This document shows positions 15,003-21,631 of a stretch of DNA of 29,541 nucleotides, one piece after another; position 1 is the stretch's first letter; each line of letters opens with the position of its first letter. The DNA is taken from the NCBI GenBank assembly GCA_023392975.1, contig JAEWNA010000211.1, positions 1 through 29,541 on the forward strand, in the 5' to 3' direction. This DNA comes from Pseudomonadota bacterium. GTDB lineage: Bacteria; Pseudomonadota; Gammaproteobacteria; Xanthomonadales; Xanthomonadaceae. Made by a program: the position numbers and the translations under genes. The notes beneath the pieces are model-generated. The model had not been told where the DNA came from, did no database searches, and saw only the letters and a program-made list of their open reading frames with translations.

Positions 15003-15179
15003 TCAGCAATAGAGACCGCGGTCGTTGCCCAGCACCTGGCTGTAGGCGCGGACGTTGCCGGGGAAGCGGTAGTCGGTGCAGCCGGCGGCCGCACGGCCTT
15101 CCTGCGCCTTCCACTTGCCCCGTGTCTCGTCCTGGCGGGCGGCGAGCCTGAAAGCGAAGAGCGTCTGCTTGGTGTCCAT
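15003..15179 (-). CDS. Precursor-like peptide 2 of the ATP-grasp operon
   Basis: A 58-residue peptide, MDTKQTLFAF to DRGLYC, too short for routine gene calling but with a good ribosome-binding site (AAGGAG, about 10 bases before the ATG). It matches precursor 1 at 40 of 58 positions without gaps. The leader-like part has LFAF-x-LAAR (7-15), perhaps the helix that the ligase recognises. The block from E27 to R44 (EGRAAAG, then CTDYRFPGNVR) is identical in both, residues 45-49 (AYSQV) vary, and the end LG-x-DRG-x-YC is shared. C34 and C58 are invariant. T35, D36 and D53 are candidate cross-link residues. Function is inferred from its neighbours. Confidence 0.82.
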   Translation of the reverse strand: MDTKQTLFAFRLAARQDETRGKWKAQEGRAAAGCTDYRFPGNVRAYSQVLGNDRGLYC

Positions 15180-15262
15180 GGGAGAACGACTCCTTGCGAA
15201 ATGGCGGGATCGCGACGCCATCCGGGCGATGCCGCGCTCGACCGCGCCCGGAGGGTGCGGGA

Positions 15263-15288
15263 CGCGCCCGGACGTGGGCCCGGGCGCG
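15263..15288 (-). other. Stem-loop between the two precursor genes
   Basis: CGCGCCCGG (15263-15271) pairs perfectly with CCGGGCGCG (15280-15288) around an 8-base loop, 9 bp after the first precursor's stop. No T-run follows, so it is more likely an mRNA-stabilising or processing hairpin than a terminator. The rest of the 118-bp gap shows only the second gene's ribosome-binding site. Confidence 0.5.
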
Positions 15289-15297
15289 GAGATCGCC

Positions 15298-15474
15298 TCA
15301 GCAGTAGACGCCGCGGTCGGCGCCGAGCATCGCGTGCGGATACCGCACGTTGCCGGGGAAACGATAGTCGGTGCAGCCGGCGGCGGCGCGGCCTTCCTCG
15401 GCCTTCCACTTGCCCTGCTTCGCGTCTTCGCGGGCGGCGAGCTTGAACGCGAACAGCTTCTTCTGGCTTTCCAT
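15298..15474 (-). CDS. Precursor-like peptide 1 of the ATP-grasp operon
   Basis: A 58-residue peptide, MESQKKLFAF to DRGVYC, with a strong ribosome-binding site (AAGGAAGG, about 6 bases before the ATG). It has the same length and plan as precursor 2: Lys-rich start, LFAF-x-LAAR (7-15), variable acidic/basic stretch (16-20), GKWKA, invariant block 27-44, variable pentapeptide 45-49 (YPHAM), then LG-x-DRG-x-YC. There is no signal peptide, so export would depend on a transporter after modification. It is the first gene of the operon, behind a good promoter. No match to a named precursor family is recalled; a member of a graspetide-type family is the best guess. Confidence 0.82.
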   Translation of the reverse strand: MESQKKLFAFKLAAREDAKQGKWKAEEGRAAAGCTDYRFPGNVRYPHAMLGADRGVYC

Positions 15475-15586
15475 CGAACACCTTCCTTTTCCGTTGAGTT
15501 GGCGTTGTGACGCTGCGCATCCCGCACAGGAGCCGACCTGCCGTGCGTCGCGGACACGAGATCCGCGGCGGCGGGACGCGGGTCGA

Positions 15587-15614
15587 GTTATAGCAGATCG
15601 CGCTTCCCGCCCAA
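15587..15614 (-). promoter_or_regulatory. Promoter of the peptide operon
   Basis: Minus-strand TTGGGC (15614-15609), 16 bp, then TGC-TATAAC with the -10 at 15592-15587 (extended -10). The predicted start near 15580 gives a leader of about 105 bases. The -35 sits in a small hairpin (CCCGCC 15606-15611 with GGCGGG 15615-15620) that may also end the galU transcript. Confidence 0.65.
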
Positions 15615-15694
15615 GGCGGGGATCCGGCCGGAAACGTGACCGCAGGCGCGGACCGCGACGCTGGCGGCGCCGTCCGTCGGAACGTCCGCCGCGT

Positions 15695-16606
15695 TCAGTC
15701 GAGGTCGACGACGCCCAGTTCGCTGAGAGCGTCCTGCATCATCCCGCGCGCGGCATCGCTGAGCTTCTCGTGGTCGAGGGCATAGCGGATCGTGGCCTCG
15801 ATCAGGCCCAGGTGCGTGCCGCAATCGAAACGCGTGCCCTGGAAGCGGTAGGCATGCACCGGCCTTTCCGAGAGCAGCGCGGCGATGGCGTCGGTCAGCT
15901 GGATTTCGCCGCCGGCACCCGGCGTGGTGCGTTCGAGCAGATCGAAGATGCGCCCATCGAGCACGTAGCGGCCGACCACGGCGAGGTTGCTCGGCGCGAC
16001 TTCGGGCTTCGGCTTCTCGACGATCGCGCGGATCGGCGCGCTGCGCCCGGCGAAATCGTCGGTGGCGACGATGCCGTAGCTGCCGGTCTGCTCGCGCGGC
16101 ACGTCCTGCACCGCGATCACGCTCGCACCGGTGGCCTCGGCCTCGTCGGCCATCTGCCGCAGCGCCCCATGGCCACCGGCTCCACGTTGGCGATTCCAGA
16201 TCAGGTCGTCCGGCAGCAGCACCGCGAAGGGCTCGTCGCCGACGATGGGCCTGGCGCACAGCACCGCATGGCCCAGCCCCAGCGCCTCGGCCTGGGTCAC
16301 GAACACCGCCCGCACGTGCGGCGGCAGGATGTTGCGGACGAGGTCGAGCTGCTCGGTCCTGCCGGATTTCTCCAGCTTCTGTTCCAGCTCGTAGGCCTTG
16401 TCGAAATAGTCCGCCACCGCATGCTTGTAGCGGTTGGTGACGAAGATCAGGGTGTCGCAGCCCGCCTCGATGGCCTCGTCCACCGCGTACTGGATCAGCG
16501 GCCGGTCGACGATCGGCAGCATTTCCTTGGGCACGGTCTTGGTCGCGGGGAGGAACCGGGTGCCGAGGCCGGCCACCGGGAATACGGCTTTGCGGATGCG
16601 CGTCAT
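15695..16606 (-). CDS. galU: UTP-glucose-1-phosphate uridylyltransferase
   Basis: GalU makes UDP-glucose from UTP and glucose-1-phosphate for LPS, capsule and other glycans. The 303-residue length is typical. Motifs visible: nucleotide-binding GLGTRFLPATKTVPKEMLPI (13-32), QAEALGLGHAVLCA, LLPDDLI with the metal Asp, IVEKPKPE and GEIQLTDAI, followed by RFDCGTHLG. The gene starts 21 bp after the CapD/WbpM-like gene on the same strand and is probably cotranscribed with lapAB and the transferase genes. It lies just upstream of the peptide operon, which has its own promoter. Confidence 0.96.
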   Translation of the reverse strand: MTRIRKAVFPVAGLGTRFLPATKTVPKEMLPIVDRPLIQYAVDEAIEAGCDTLIFVTNRYKHAVADYFDKAYELEQKLEKSGRTEQLDLVRNILPPHVRAVFVTQAEALGLGHAVLCARPIVGDEPFAVLLPDDLIWNRQRGAGGHGALRQMADEAEATGASVIAVQDVPREQTGSYGIVATDDFAGRSAPIRAIVEKPKPEVAPSNLAVVGRYVLDGRIFDLLERTTPGAGGEIQLTDAIAALLSERPVHAYRFQGTRFDCGTHLGLIEATIRYALDHEKLSDAARGMMQDALSELGVVDLD

Positions 16607-16627
16607 GCTGTCAGGAATGCGGAGCGG

Positions 16628-18541
16628 TCAGGTCCTGCGCGCCTGGCGCGCGGGGAAGGGAACGACGGTGGCGGGCGAGGACGCGGCGTCCGGGAACGCC
16701 ATCGGCTCGAATTCGGGGACGGCTTCGCGCAGGATCGTCGCGAGCGCATCGAGATCGTACTGCACGGACGCCTCGCGCAGGCGTGCCAGCGCCTCCGCGA
16801 TCGCGTCCGCGGGCACCTGGCGCGCGGCCGCCTGCAGGATCTTGGGGTGCGAGGTCGGGCGATAGCGCTCGTCGGCGTGGAACAGCGTCTCGTGCAGCTT
16901 CTCGCCCGGGCGCAGGCCGGTGTAGACGATCGCGATGTCGCGGTCCGGCTGCTTGCCGGCGAGCCGGATCATCTGTTCGGCCAGCACCCGGATCGACACC
17001 GGTTCGCCCATGTCGAGCGTGTACACCGCCTGCTGCGCGCCGATCGCCGACGCCTGCAGGATTAGCTGGCACGCTTCCGGGATCGTCATGAAGAAGCGGG
17101 TGACCTGCGGATCGGTCACCGTGACCGGCCCGCCCTTGCGGATCTGCTCGCGGAACAGCGGCACCACGCTGCCCGCGGAATCCAGCACGTTGCCGAAGCG
17201 CACCGTGACGAATCGGGTCGAACGCGGGTCGGTCAGCGACTGGCACAGCATTTCCGCAAGCCGCTTGGTCGCACCGAGCACGTTCACCGGATCCACCGCC
17301 TTGTCGGTGGAGATCAGCACGAAGGTGCCGACGCCGGCGGCGGCGCTCTCGCGCGCCACGGTCTCGGTGGCCAGCACGTTGTTGCGCACGGCTTCGCGGA
17401 GCTGCGCTTCCAGCAGCGGCACCTGCTTGTACGCCGCGGCATGGAAGACCGCGTCCGGCCCGACCAGCGAGAACGCATGCCGGATCACCGCCGCATCGCC
17501 GCAGTCGCCCAGCAGCGGCACCAGTTCGACCTCCGGGAAATCGCGGCGCAGGCGCATCTCGGTGGTGATCAGCGACAGTTCGTCGATCTCGACCAGCGCG
17601 ATGCGGCGCGCACCGTGGCGGGCGCACTGGCGGCAGAGCTCGGACCCGATCGAACCGCCGGCGCCGGTGACCAGCACGCTGCGTCCGCCGAGCCAGTCGC
17701 GCATCGCCTTCCAGTCGGGGACCACCGGCGCGCGGCCGAGCAGGTCCTCGATCGCCACTTCCTTCAGTTCGCCCGGCAGCGAATGCCCTTCGAGGATGTC
17801 GTCGAGCCGCGGCACCTTGCGAAACGGGATGCCGGTGTGTTCGCAGGCTTCGATGACCTCGCGCATGCGCCGCGCCCCGAGCGAGGGCATCGCGATGACG
17901 ATGAGCTTGGCGGCGGTCTCCGGCGCGATGCGCACCACGTCCTCGATCCGCCCCAGCACCGGGACCCCGTGCAGGTGGCTGCCGCGCAGCTTGGCGGCGT
18001 CGTCGAGGATGCCCACCGGCTGGTAGGCGCCGGTCCGGCGCAGGTCGCGGACGAGGGCTTCGCCGGCGCGGCCGGCACCGAGGATCAGCACGCGCACCGC
18101 GGCGTTGTCGCTGTTGATCCGGCCGTGGTCCTTCCACGAACGGTACAGCAATCGCGGGGCGCCGAGCATCAGGGTGATGACGAAGGGATACATCACCAGC
18201 ACCGAGCGCGGCACCACCCCGAGTCGGTTGTAGATGAAGAGCACGAACAGGATGGCGAGCAGGCCGAACATGCTCGCCTTGAGGATGTTGAGCAGGTCCG
18301 GCACGCTCGCGAAGCGCCAGATGCCGCGATACAGGCCCACCTGCCAGAACACGAGGCCCTGCGCGATCAGCACAAGCAGGGATTCCGTGGTCCACAGTGC
18401 CGGCCGCGCGGCCTGGTCGACGATCGCGTAGCGGAACTGGAGCAGGCCGGTCCAGCAGAGCCAGACCATGCACAGGTCGTGCAGGACGATGGCCGAACGC
18501 GGCAGTGCGCTCGCGAGACGATCGCGGACCTGCAGGGTCAT
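16628..18541 (-). CDS. CapD/WbpM/FlaA1-like membrane nucleotide-sugar 4,6-dehydratase
   Basis: A 637-residue inner-membrane enzyme of the polysaccharide-biosynthesis (CapD) family, which converts UDP-GlcNAc or a related sugar nucleotide to a 4-keto-6-deoxy sugar for O-antigen. Four membrane helices occupy about 15-130. A first Rossmann-like domain (ILGAGRAGE, 153-161) is followed by the catalytic SDR domain (VTGAGGSIGSELCRQ, 291-305; HAAAYKQVPLLE; STDKAVDPVNVLGATKR, 411-427). The ATGK-type motif (GATK) replaces the usual SDR Tyr-x3-Lys, as known for WbpM. The start ATG (18539-18541) overlaps the previous gene's stop as ATGA; the longer open frame to 18781 is spurious. The exact sugar is not predictable. 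Confidence 0.9.
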   Translation of the reverse strand: MTLQVRDRLASALPRSAIVLHDLCMVWLCWTGLLQFRYAIVDQAARPALWTTESLLVLIAQGLVFWQVGLYRGIWRFASVPDLLNILKASMFGLLAILFVLFIYNRLGVVPRSVLVMYPFVITLMLGAPRLLYRSWKDHGRINSDNAAVRVLILGAGRAGEALVRDLRRTGAYQPVGILDDAAKLRGSHLHGVPVLGRIEDVVRIAPETAAKLIVIAMPSLGARRMREVIEACEHTGIPFRKVPRLDDILEGHSLPGELKEVAIEDLLGRAPVVPDWKAMRDWLGGRSVLVTGAGGSIGSELCRQCARHGARRIALVEIDELSLITTEMRLRRDFPEVELVPLLGDCGDAAVIRHAFSLVGPDAVFHAAAYKQVPLLEAQLREAVRNNVLATETVARESAAAGVGTFVLISTDKAVDPVNVLGATKRLAEMLCQSLTDPRSTRFVTVRFGNVLDSAGSVVPLFREQIRKGGPVTVTDPQVTRFFMTIPEACQLILQASAIGAQQAVYTLDMGEPVSIRVLAEQMIRLAGKQPDRDIAIVYTGLRPGEKLHETLFHADERYRPTSHPKILQAAARQVPADAIAEALARLREASVQYDLDALATILREAVPEFEPMAFPDAASSPATVVPFPARQARRT

Positions 18542-19608
18542 GCGCGTTCCCCGCCGTCGACGACGCGGGCCCGGCTGCGATCCAGCCAGTACCACGCCAC
18601 GCATCCCGTCGTCACCCAAGCCGCAACCGCCATCGCGTGTCCCCTTCCCGTTCCTGCGGCGAGCCAGGCCATCAGGCCGCTGCCGACGATTGTCCATGCC
18701 GCATACGACAACGTGACCGGGATGTGGCTGCCGGCCCTTCGCGCCCAGCGCTGGTAGACGTGGCCGACGTGCGGCGTCCACCAGCGCTCCCCCCGAAGCG
18801 CCCGCCGGGCGAGTGTCAGCCCTGCATCAAGCAGGAAGGCCGCCGGCGGCAACCACACCAACGGCCAGGCCGGTGGCGAGGTTGACGTCATCGCGGCACC
18901 CGCCAGCCAGGCCAGCACGTACCCGAGCGCCCCGCTGCCCACGTCCCCGAGGAAAACCCTGGCTTTCGGGAAGTTGAACGGCAGGAAGCCGAAGAGTGCC
19001 GCGATGAACGCCAACCCGACATGAACCGTCAGCGCGTCGCCGGCGAGCCACACGTATGCCGCGGCGACCAGGATCGCCTGGGTCGAGGCGAGGCCGTCGA
19101 TGCCGTCCATGAAGTTCCAGACGTTGACCAGCACCGGCACTGCGAGGAACACCGCGAGCGCGACCCATGGGCCCGCGCCCGTCAGGAAGAAGCCGGCCGC
19201 GAGCCAGCCCGCGGCCAGCACGTGCGTCGCGAGCTTGGGCCAGGGCGGCAGCGGCCGGTGATCGTCGAGCCAGCCGATGCCCGCGACGAGGAGCAGGCCG
19301 ACCCCGGCGCAGGCCAACAGCACGATTTCCCGCGGCATGCGCAGCGCGAGGGCCGCGATCGCGACCAGCATGGCCACGACCACGGCAAGGCCACCGCCTC
19401 TCGGGGTGGCGACCGCATGGCTGCGTCGCTCGCCTGGTTGGTCGAGCAGGTGCCGGCGCAGTGCGTATCCCCGCACGGCCCAGGTGCCCACGGCCCCGAG
19501 GACGGCGAACAGCGCGCACCAGGACAGTGTGCCCGCCGAGAACGTACTCGTCGAAAGCGCGCCGATCGAAAGCGTACCGACCGGGAGCATGCCCGCCACC
19601 GGCGCCAT
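18538..19608 (-). CDS. WecA/WbpL-like undecaprenyl-phosphate sugar-1-phosphate transferase
   Basis: A 356-residue multi-pass membrane enzyme of the MraY/WecA superfamily (glycosyltransferase group 4). It starts O-antigen or a similar glycan by moving a HexNAc-1-phosphate onto undecaprenyl phosphate. Hallmarks: PRGGGLA (69-75), GWLDDHRPLP with D115/D116, NFMDGIDGLAS (165-175), FNFPKARVFLGDVGSG (211-226) and the C-terminal HVGHVYQRW, the counterpart of the His-rich WecA motif. The start ATG at 19606-19608 shares one base with the lapB stop (TGATG). The first 30 residues include a four-fold five-residue repeat (VGTLS, IGALS, TSTFS, AGTLS) not typical of the family. The 743-residue frame covering lapB is a shadow. 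Confidence 0.9.
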   Translation of the reverse strand: MAPVAGMLPVGTLSIGALSTSTFSAGTLSWCALFAVLGAVGTWAVRGYALRRHLLDQPGERRSHAVATPRGGGLAVVVAMLVAIAALALRMPREIVLLACAGVGLLLVAGIGWLDDHRPLPPWPKLATHVLAAGWLAAGFFLTGAGPWVALAVFLAVPVLVNVWNFMDGIDGLASTQAILVAAAYVWLAGDALTVHVGLAFIAALFGFLPFNFPKARVFLGDVGSGALGYVLAWLAGAAMTSTSPPAWPLVWLPPAAFLLDAGLTLARRALRGERWWTPHVGHVYQRWARRAGSHIPVTLSYAAWTIVGSGLMAWLAAGTGRGHAMAVAAWVTTGCVAWYWLDRSRARVVDGGERA

Positions 19609-20786
19609 CAGACGACGGCGTAGTTCAGCAGCGGCTTGACCGAGCCCCATTCCTTGCAGCTGGGGCATTGCCAGTGGTGGCTGCGCGCACCGAAGCCGCA
19701 GCGGTTGCAGCGGTAGCTGGGATTGCGGACCAGCAACTGCTCGGTGACGTGCTTGAGATCGTGCAGCGTGGCGACCGGATCGGTTTCGTCCGCCAGGCTG
19801 AGGTCGATCAGCGCCGCCTCGCCGCGGACCGACGGGCGCTCCTTGAGCTGGCGCGCGAGGTAGTCCCGCGCCGCATGCACGCCCTCGCCCGCCTCGACCA
19901 GCCGGGTCAGCGCCAGCACCGGCGCGATGCCGCGATAGTGCTCGCACATCTCGGTGAGGAACGCGCGCGCGCCGCTGGGATCGCCGACCTTTTCGTAGCA
20001 GACCTGCAGGTTCGGCAGCACTTCCGGCAGGTAGTCCGGGTCGTGACGCGCCGCGCGCTCGTAGGCGCGGATCGCGGCGGCGTGCTGGCCGGCGTCGAAC
20101 TCGATCCGCCCCTCCAGCATGCCCGCGCGCACCGAGGTGGAATCGGCCGCGTAGGCGCGCGCGATCGCGGCCCGCGCGGCATCGGTCTCGCTCGCCGCGC
20201 GATGACGCTCGGCGAGTTCGCATTCGAACTGCGCGATCAGCTTGCCCATGGGCTCGCCGGTCACCGCCTCGTAGCGCGAGGCCTTCTCGATCGCCTGCGA
20301 CCAGTCGCGCTCGGCCTGGTAGATGCCGATCAGGTGGCGCAGCGCCTGCGGCGCGCGATCGTCGAGCTTCGCCAGGTCGGTGAAGACGGTTTCGGCGCGG
20401 TCGAGCAGGCCCGACCGCATGTAGTCCTCGCCGAGCGCGAGCAGCGCCTGGACGCGCTGCTGGTCGTTGAGGTCGGGACGCTGCACCAGCCCCTGGTGCA
20501 GCCGGATCGCCCGATCGACCTCGCCACGGCGGCGGAACAGGTGGCCCAGCGCGACCTGGGTCTCGAACGTGTCCTTGTCGAGCTCTGCGACGTGCAGGAA
20601 CAGCTCGATCGCCTTGTCCGGCTGCTCGTTGAGCAGGTAGTTCAGGCCGCGGAAGTAGGTGGTCGACAGCCGGCTGACCTGGTGGTCGCTGTGGCGCTCG
20701 CCGCCACGCCGGCCGATGACCCAGCCGATCACGGCCGCCAGCGGGATGAGCAGGAAATACCAGAACCACTCGGAGATGAAGGCCAT
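19608..20786 (-). CDS. lapB: Lipopolysaccharide assembly protein B
   Basis: LapB (YciM) is an inner-membrane TPR protein that, with FtsH, controls LpxC and so the amount of LPS. It is 392 residues, close to the E. coli 389. One N-terminal helix (WFWYFLLIPLAAVIGWVIG, 8-26) anchors a cytosolic TPR array (about 40-345) and a C-terminal rubredoxin-like zinc ribbon, C360-x2-C363 and C374-x2-C377 (YRCNRCG, WQCPSC). The start at MAFISEWFWYF (ATG 20784-20786) was chosen because the longer frame to 20831 adds a proline-rich non-family extension. It follows lapA by 1 bp and precedes the WecA-like gene with a one-base overlap. Confidence 0.95.
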   Translation of the reverse strand: MAFISEWFWYFLLIPLAAVIGWVIGRRGGERHSDHQVSRLSTTYFRGLNYLLNEQPDKAIELFLHVAELDKDTFETQVALGHLFRRRGEVDRAIRLHQGLVQRPDLNDQQRVQALLALGEDYMRSGLLDRAETVFTDLAKLDDRAPQALRHLIGIYQAERDWSQAIEKASRYEAVTGEPMGKLIAQFECELAERHRAASETDAARAAIARAYAADSTSVRAGMLEGRIEFDAGQHAAAIRAYERAARHDPDYLPEVLPNLQVCYEKVGDPSGARAFLTEMCEHYRGIAPVLALTRLVEAGEGVHAARDYLARQLKERPSVRGEAALIDLSLADETDPVATLHDLKHVTEQLLVRNPSYRCNRCGFGARSHHWQCPSCKEWGSVKPLLNYAVV

Positions 20787-20787
20787 C

Positions 20788-21072
20788 TCAGGACTCCGCG
20801 GCGGACGGAAGGGAAGCGGCGGCGGGCGCATCCTGCCCCGGGGCCGGGAGGTCGCGTCGCGACGATCGCCGCAGCGGCAGCACCACCGACACCACGATCG
20901 CCAGCGCGCCGAGCAGCACGCCCGCCAGCAGCGTGCACAGCAGGATCACGCCGAGCCCCGCCTGCAGCCGCACCACGCCGAGGTCGACGGTCGTCGCGCC
21001 GTCGTTGAGGACGCCCAGCGCCACGCCGGAGGCGAGGAACGCGAGGGCGAACAGGGCGCGGAGGAATCGCAT
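20788..21072 (-). CDS. lapA: Lipopolysaccharide assembly protein A (DUF1049)
   Basis: A 94-residue inner-membrane protein with two helices (about 4-22 and 37-65) and a basic segment (LRRSSRRD) followed by a Pro/Ala-rich cytosolic tail. The fold, size and position directly before lapB identify LapA, the LapB partner in LPS assembly. The gene order ihfB-lapA-lapB is the common gammaproteobacterial one. The start ATG is at 21070-21072. Confidence 0.9.
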   Translation of the reverse strand: MRFLRALFALAFLASGVALGVLNDGATTVDLGVVRLQAGLGVILLCTLLAGVLLGALAIVVSVVLPLRRSSRRDLPAPGQDAPAAASLPSAAES

Positions 21073-21113
21073 GGACAGGGACGATGCGGGCCGGGGGACC
21101 TGAATGAGGAATC

Positions 21114-21142
21114 AGTGTATGCCGTGGCGCGGCCGATGACGA
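21114..21142 (-). promoter_or_regulatory. Possible lapA promoter
   Basis: Minus-strand CATACACTGATT contains TACACT (21119-21114); a weak -35 (TCGTCA) lies 17 bp upstream. It sits about 42 bp before lapA in the 167-bp gap after ihfB. Nothing else was recognised in this gap. Confidence 0.35.
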
Positions 21143-21239
21143 TGGCCGACACGGACAGGAGCCCGGACAGCGGACGCGCCGGGAAGGTCGAGGAATGCGG
21201 GGAACGATCGAACGCGCGGGGCTAGGCCGCCGGCGCGGA

Positions 21240-21542
21240 TCAGTCTTCGGGCGGAAGCGGCACGACGTCGCTGACGCGGTCGCGCAGTTCCTTGCCTGGC
21301 TTGAAGTGCGGCACGTGCTTGCCGGGCAGCGCCACGGCATCGCCGGTCTTTGGATTGCGGCCGGTGCGCGGCGGGCGGTAATGCAGGGAAAAGCTGCCGA
21401 AACCGCGGATCTCGATGCGGTCGCCCTGCGACAGCGAGGCGCCCATCATCTCCAGCAGCGACTTGACCGCGAGGTCGACGTCGTCGGCCTTCAGGTGGCC
21501 CTGACGCTGGGACAGGATCTCGATCAGTTCGGATTTGGTCAT
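21240..21542 (-). CDS. ihfB: Integration host factor beta subunit
   Basis: IHF-beta pairs with IHF-alpha to bend DNA by about 160 degrees at specific sites. The 100-residue protein begins MTKSELIEILSQRQ and has the dimer core (LAVKSLLEMM), the GDRIEIRGFGSFSLHYRPPR strand-arm and the RNPKTGD motif with the DNA-intercalating proline (about residues 62-68), then VPHFKPGKELRDRV. The order rpsA-ihfB-lapAB is conserved in gammaproteobacteria. It has AGGA upstream of the ATG and may be partly separated from rpsA by a strong stem-loop. Confidence 0.97.
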   Translation of the reverse strand: MTKSELIEILSQRQGHLKADDVDLAVKSLLEMMGASLSQGDRIEIRGFGSFSLHYRPPRTGRNPKTGDAVALPGKHVPHFKPGKELRDRVSDVVPLPPED

Positions 21543-21585
21543 GGGCGTTCGCGGTCCTGACGGGCGGGCGCAGCCGGATCACACC

Positions 21586-21616
21586 GCGGCGGCCCGGAAG
21601 TCTTCCGGGCCGCCGC
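21586..21616. terminator. Long perfect stem-loop between rpsA and ihfB
   Basis: GCGGCGGCCCGGAAG (21586-21600) is mirrored by CTTCCGGGCCGCCGC (21602-21616), a 15-base inverted repeat with one central base, forming a hairpin of about 13 bp and a 5-base loop. No T-run follows on the minus strand. It starts 15 bp after the rpsA stop, so it may end or process the rpsA message and lower ihfB expression. Confidence 0.6.
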
Positions 21617-21631
21617 GATGCGCGGTGCGGA

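Noticed and set aside
15003..15474. The two similar 58-codon genes as a simple repeat or CRISPR-like array
   Set aside because: Similarity is at the protein level with synonymous changes, each copy has its own ribosome-binding site, start and stop, and there are only two units.
15588..15694. A third small peptide gene between galU and precursor 1
   Set aside because: No open frame with a ribosome-binding site or the LFAF/CTDYRF pattern was found; the space holds a hairpin and the operon promoter.
18538..20769. 743-residue fusion of an unknown region with the WecA-like enzyme
   Set aside because: The N-terminal part is lapB read out of frame; the ATG sharing a base with the lapB stop is the proper start.
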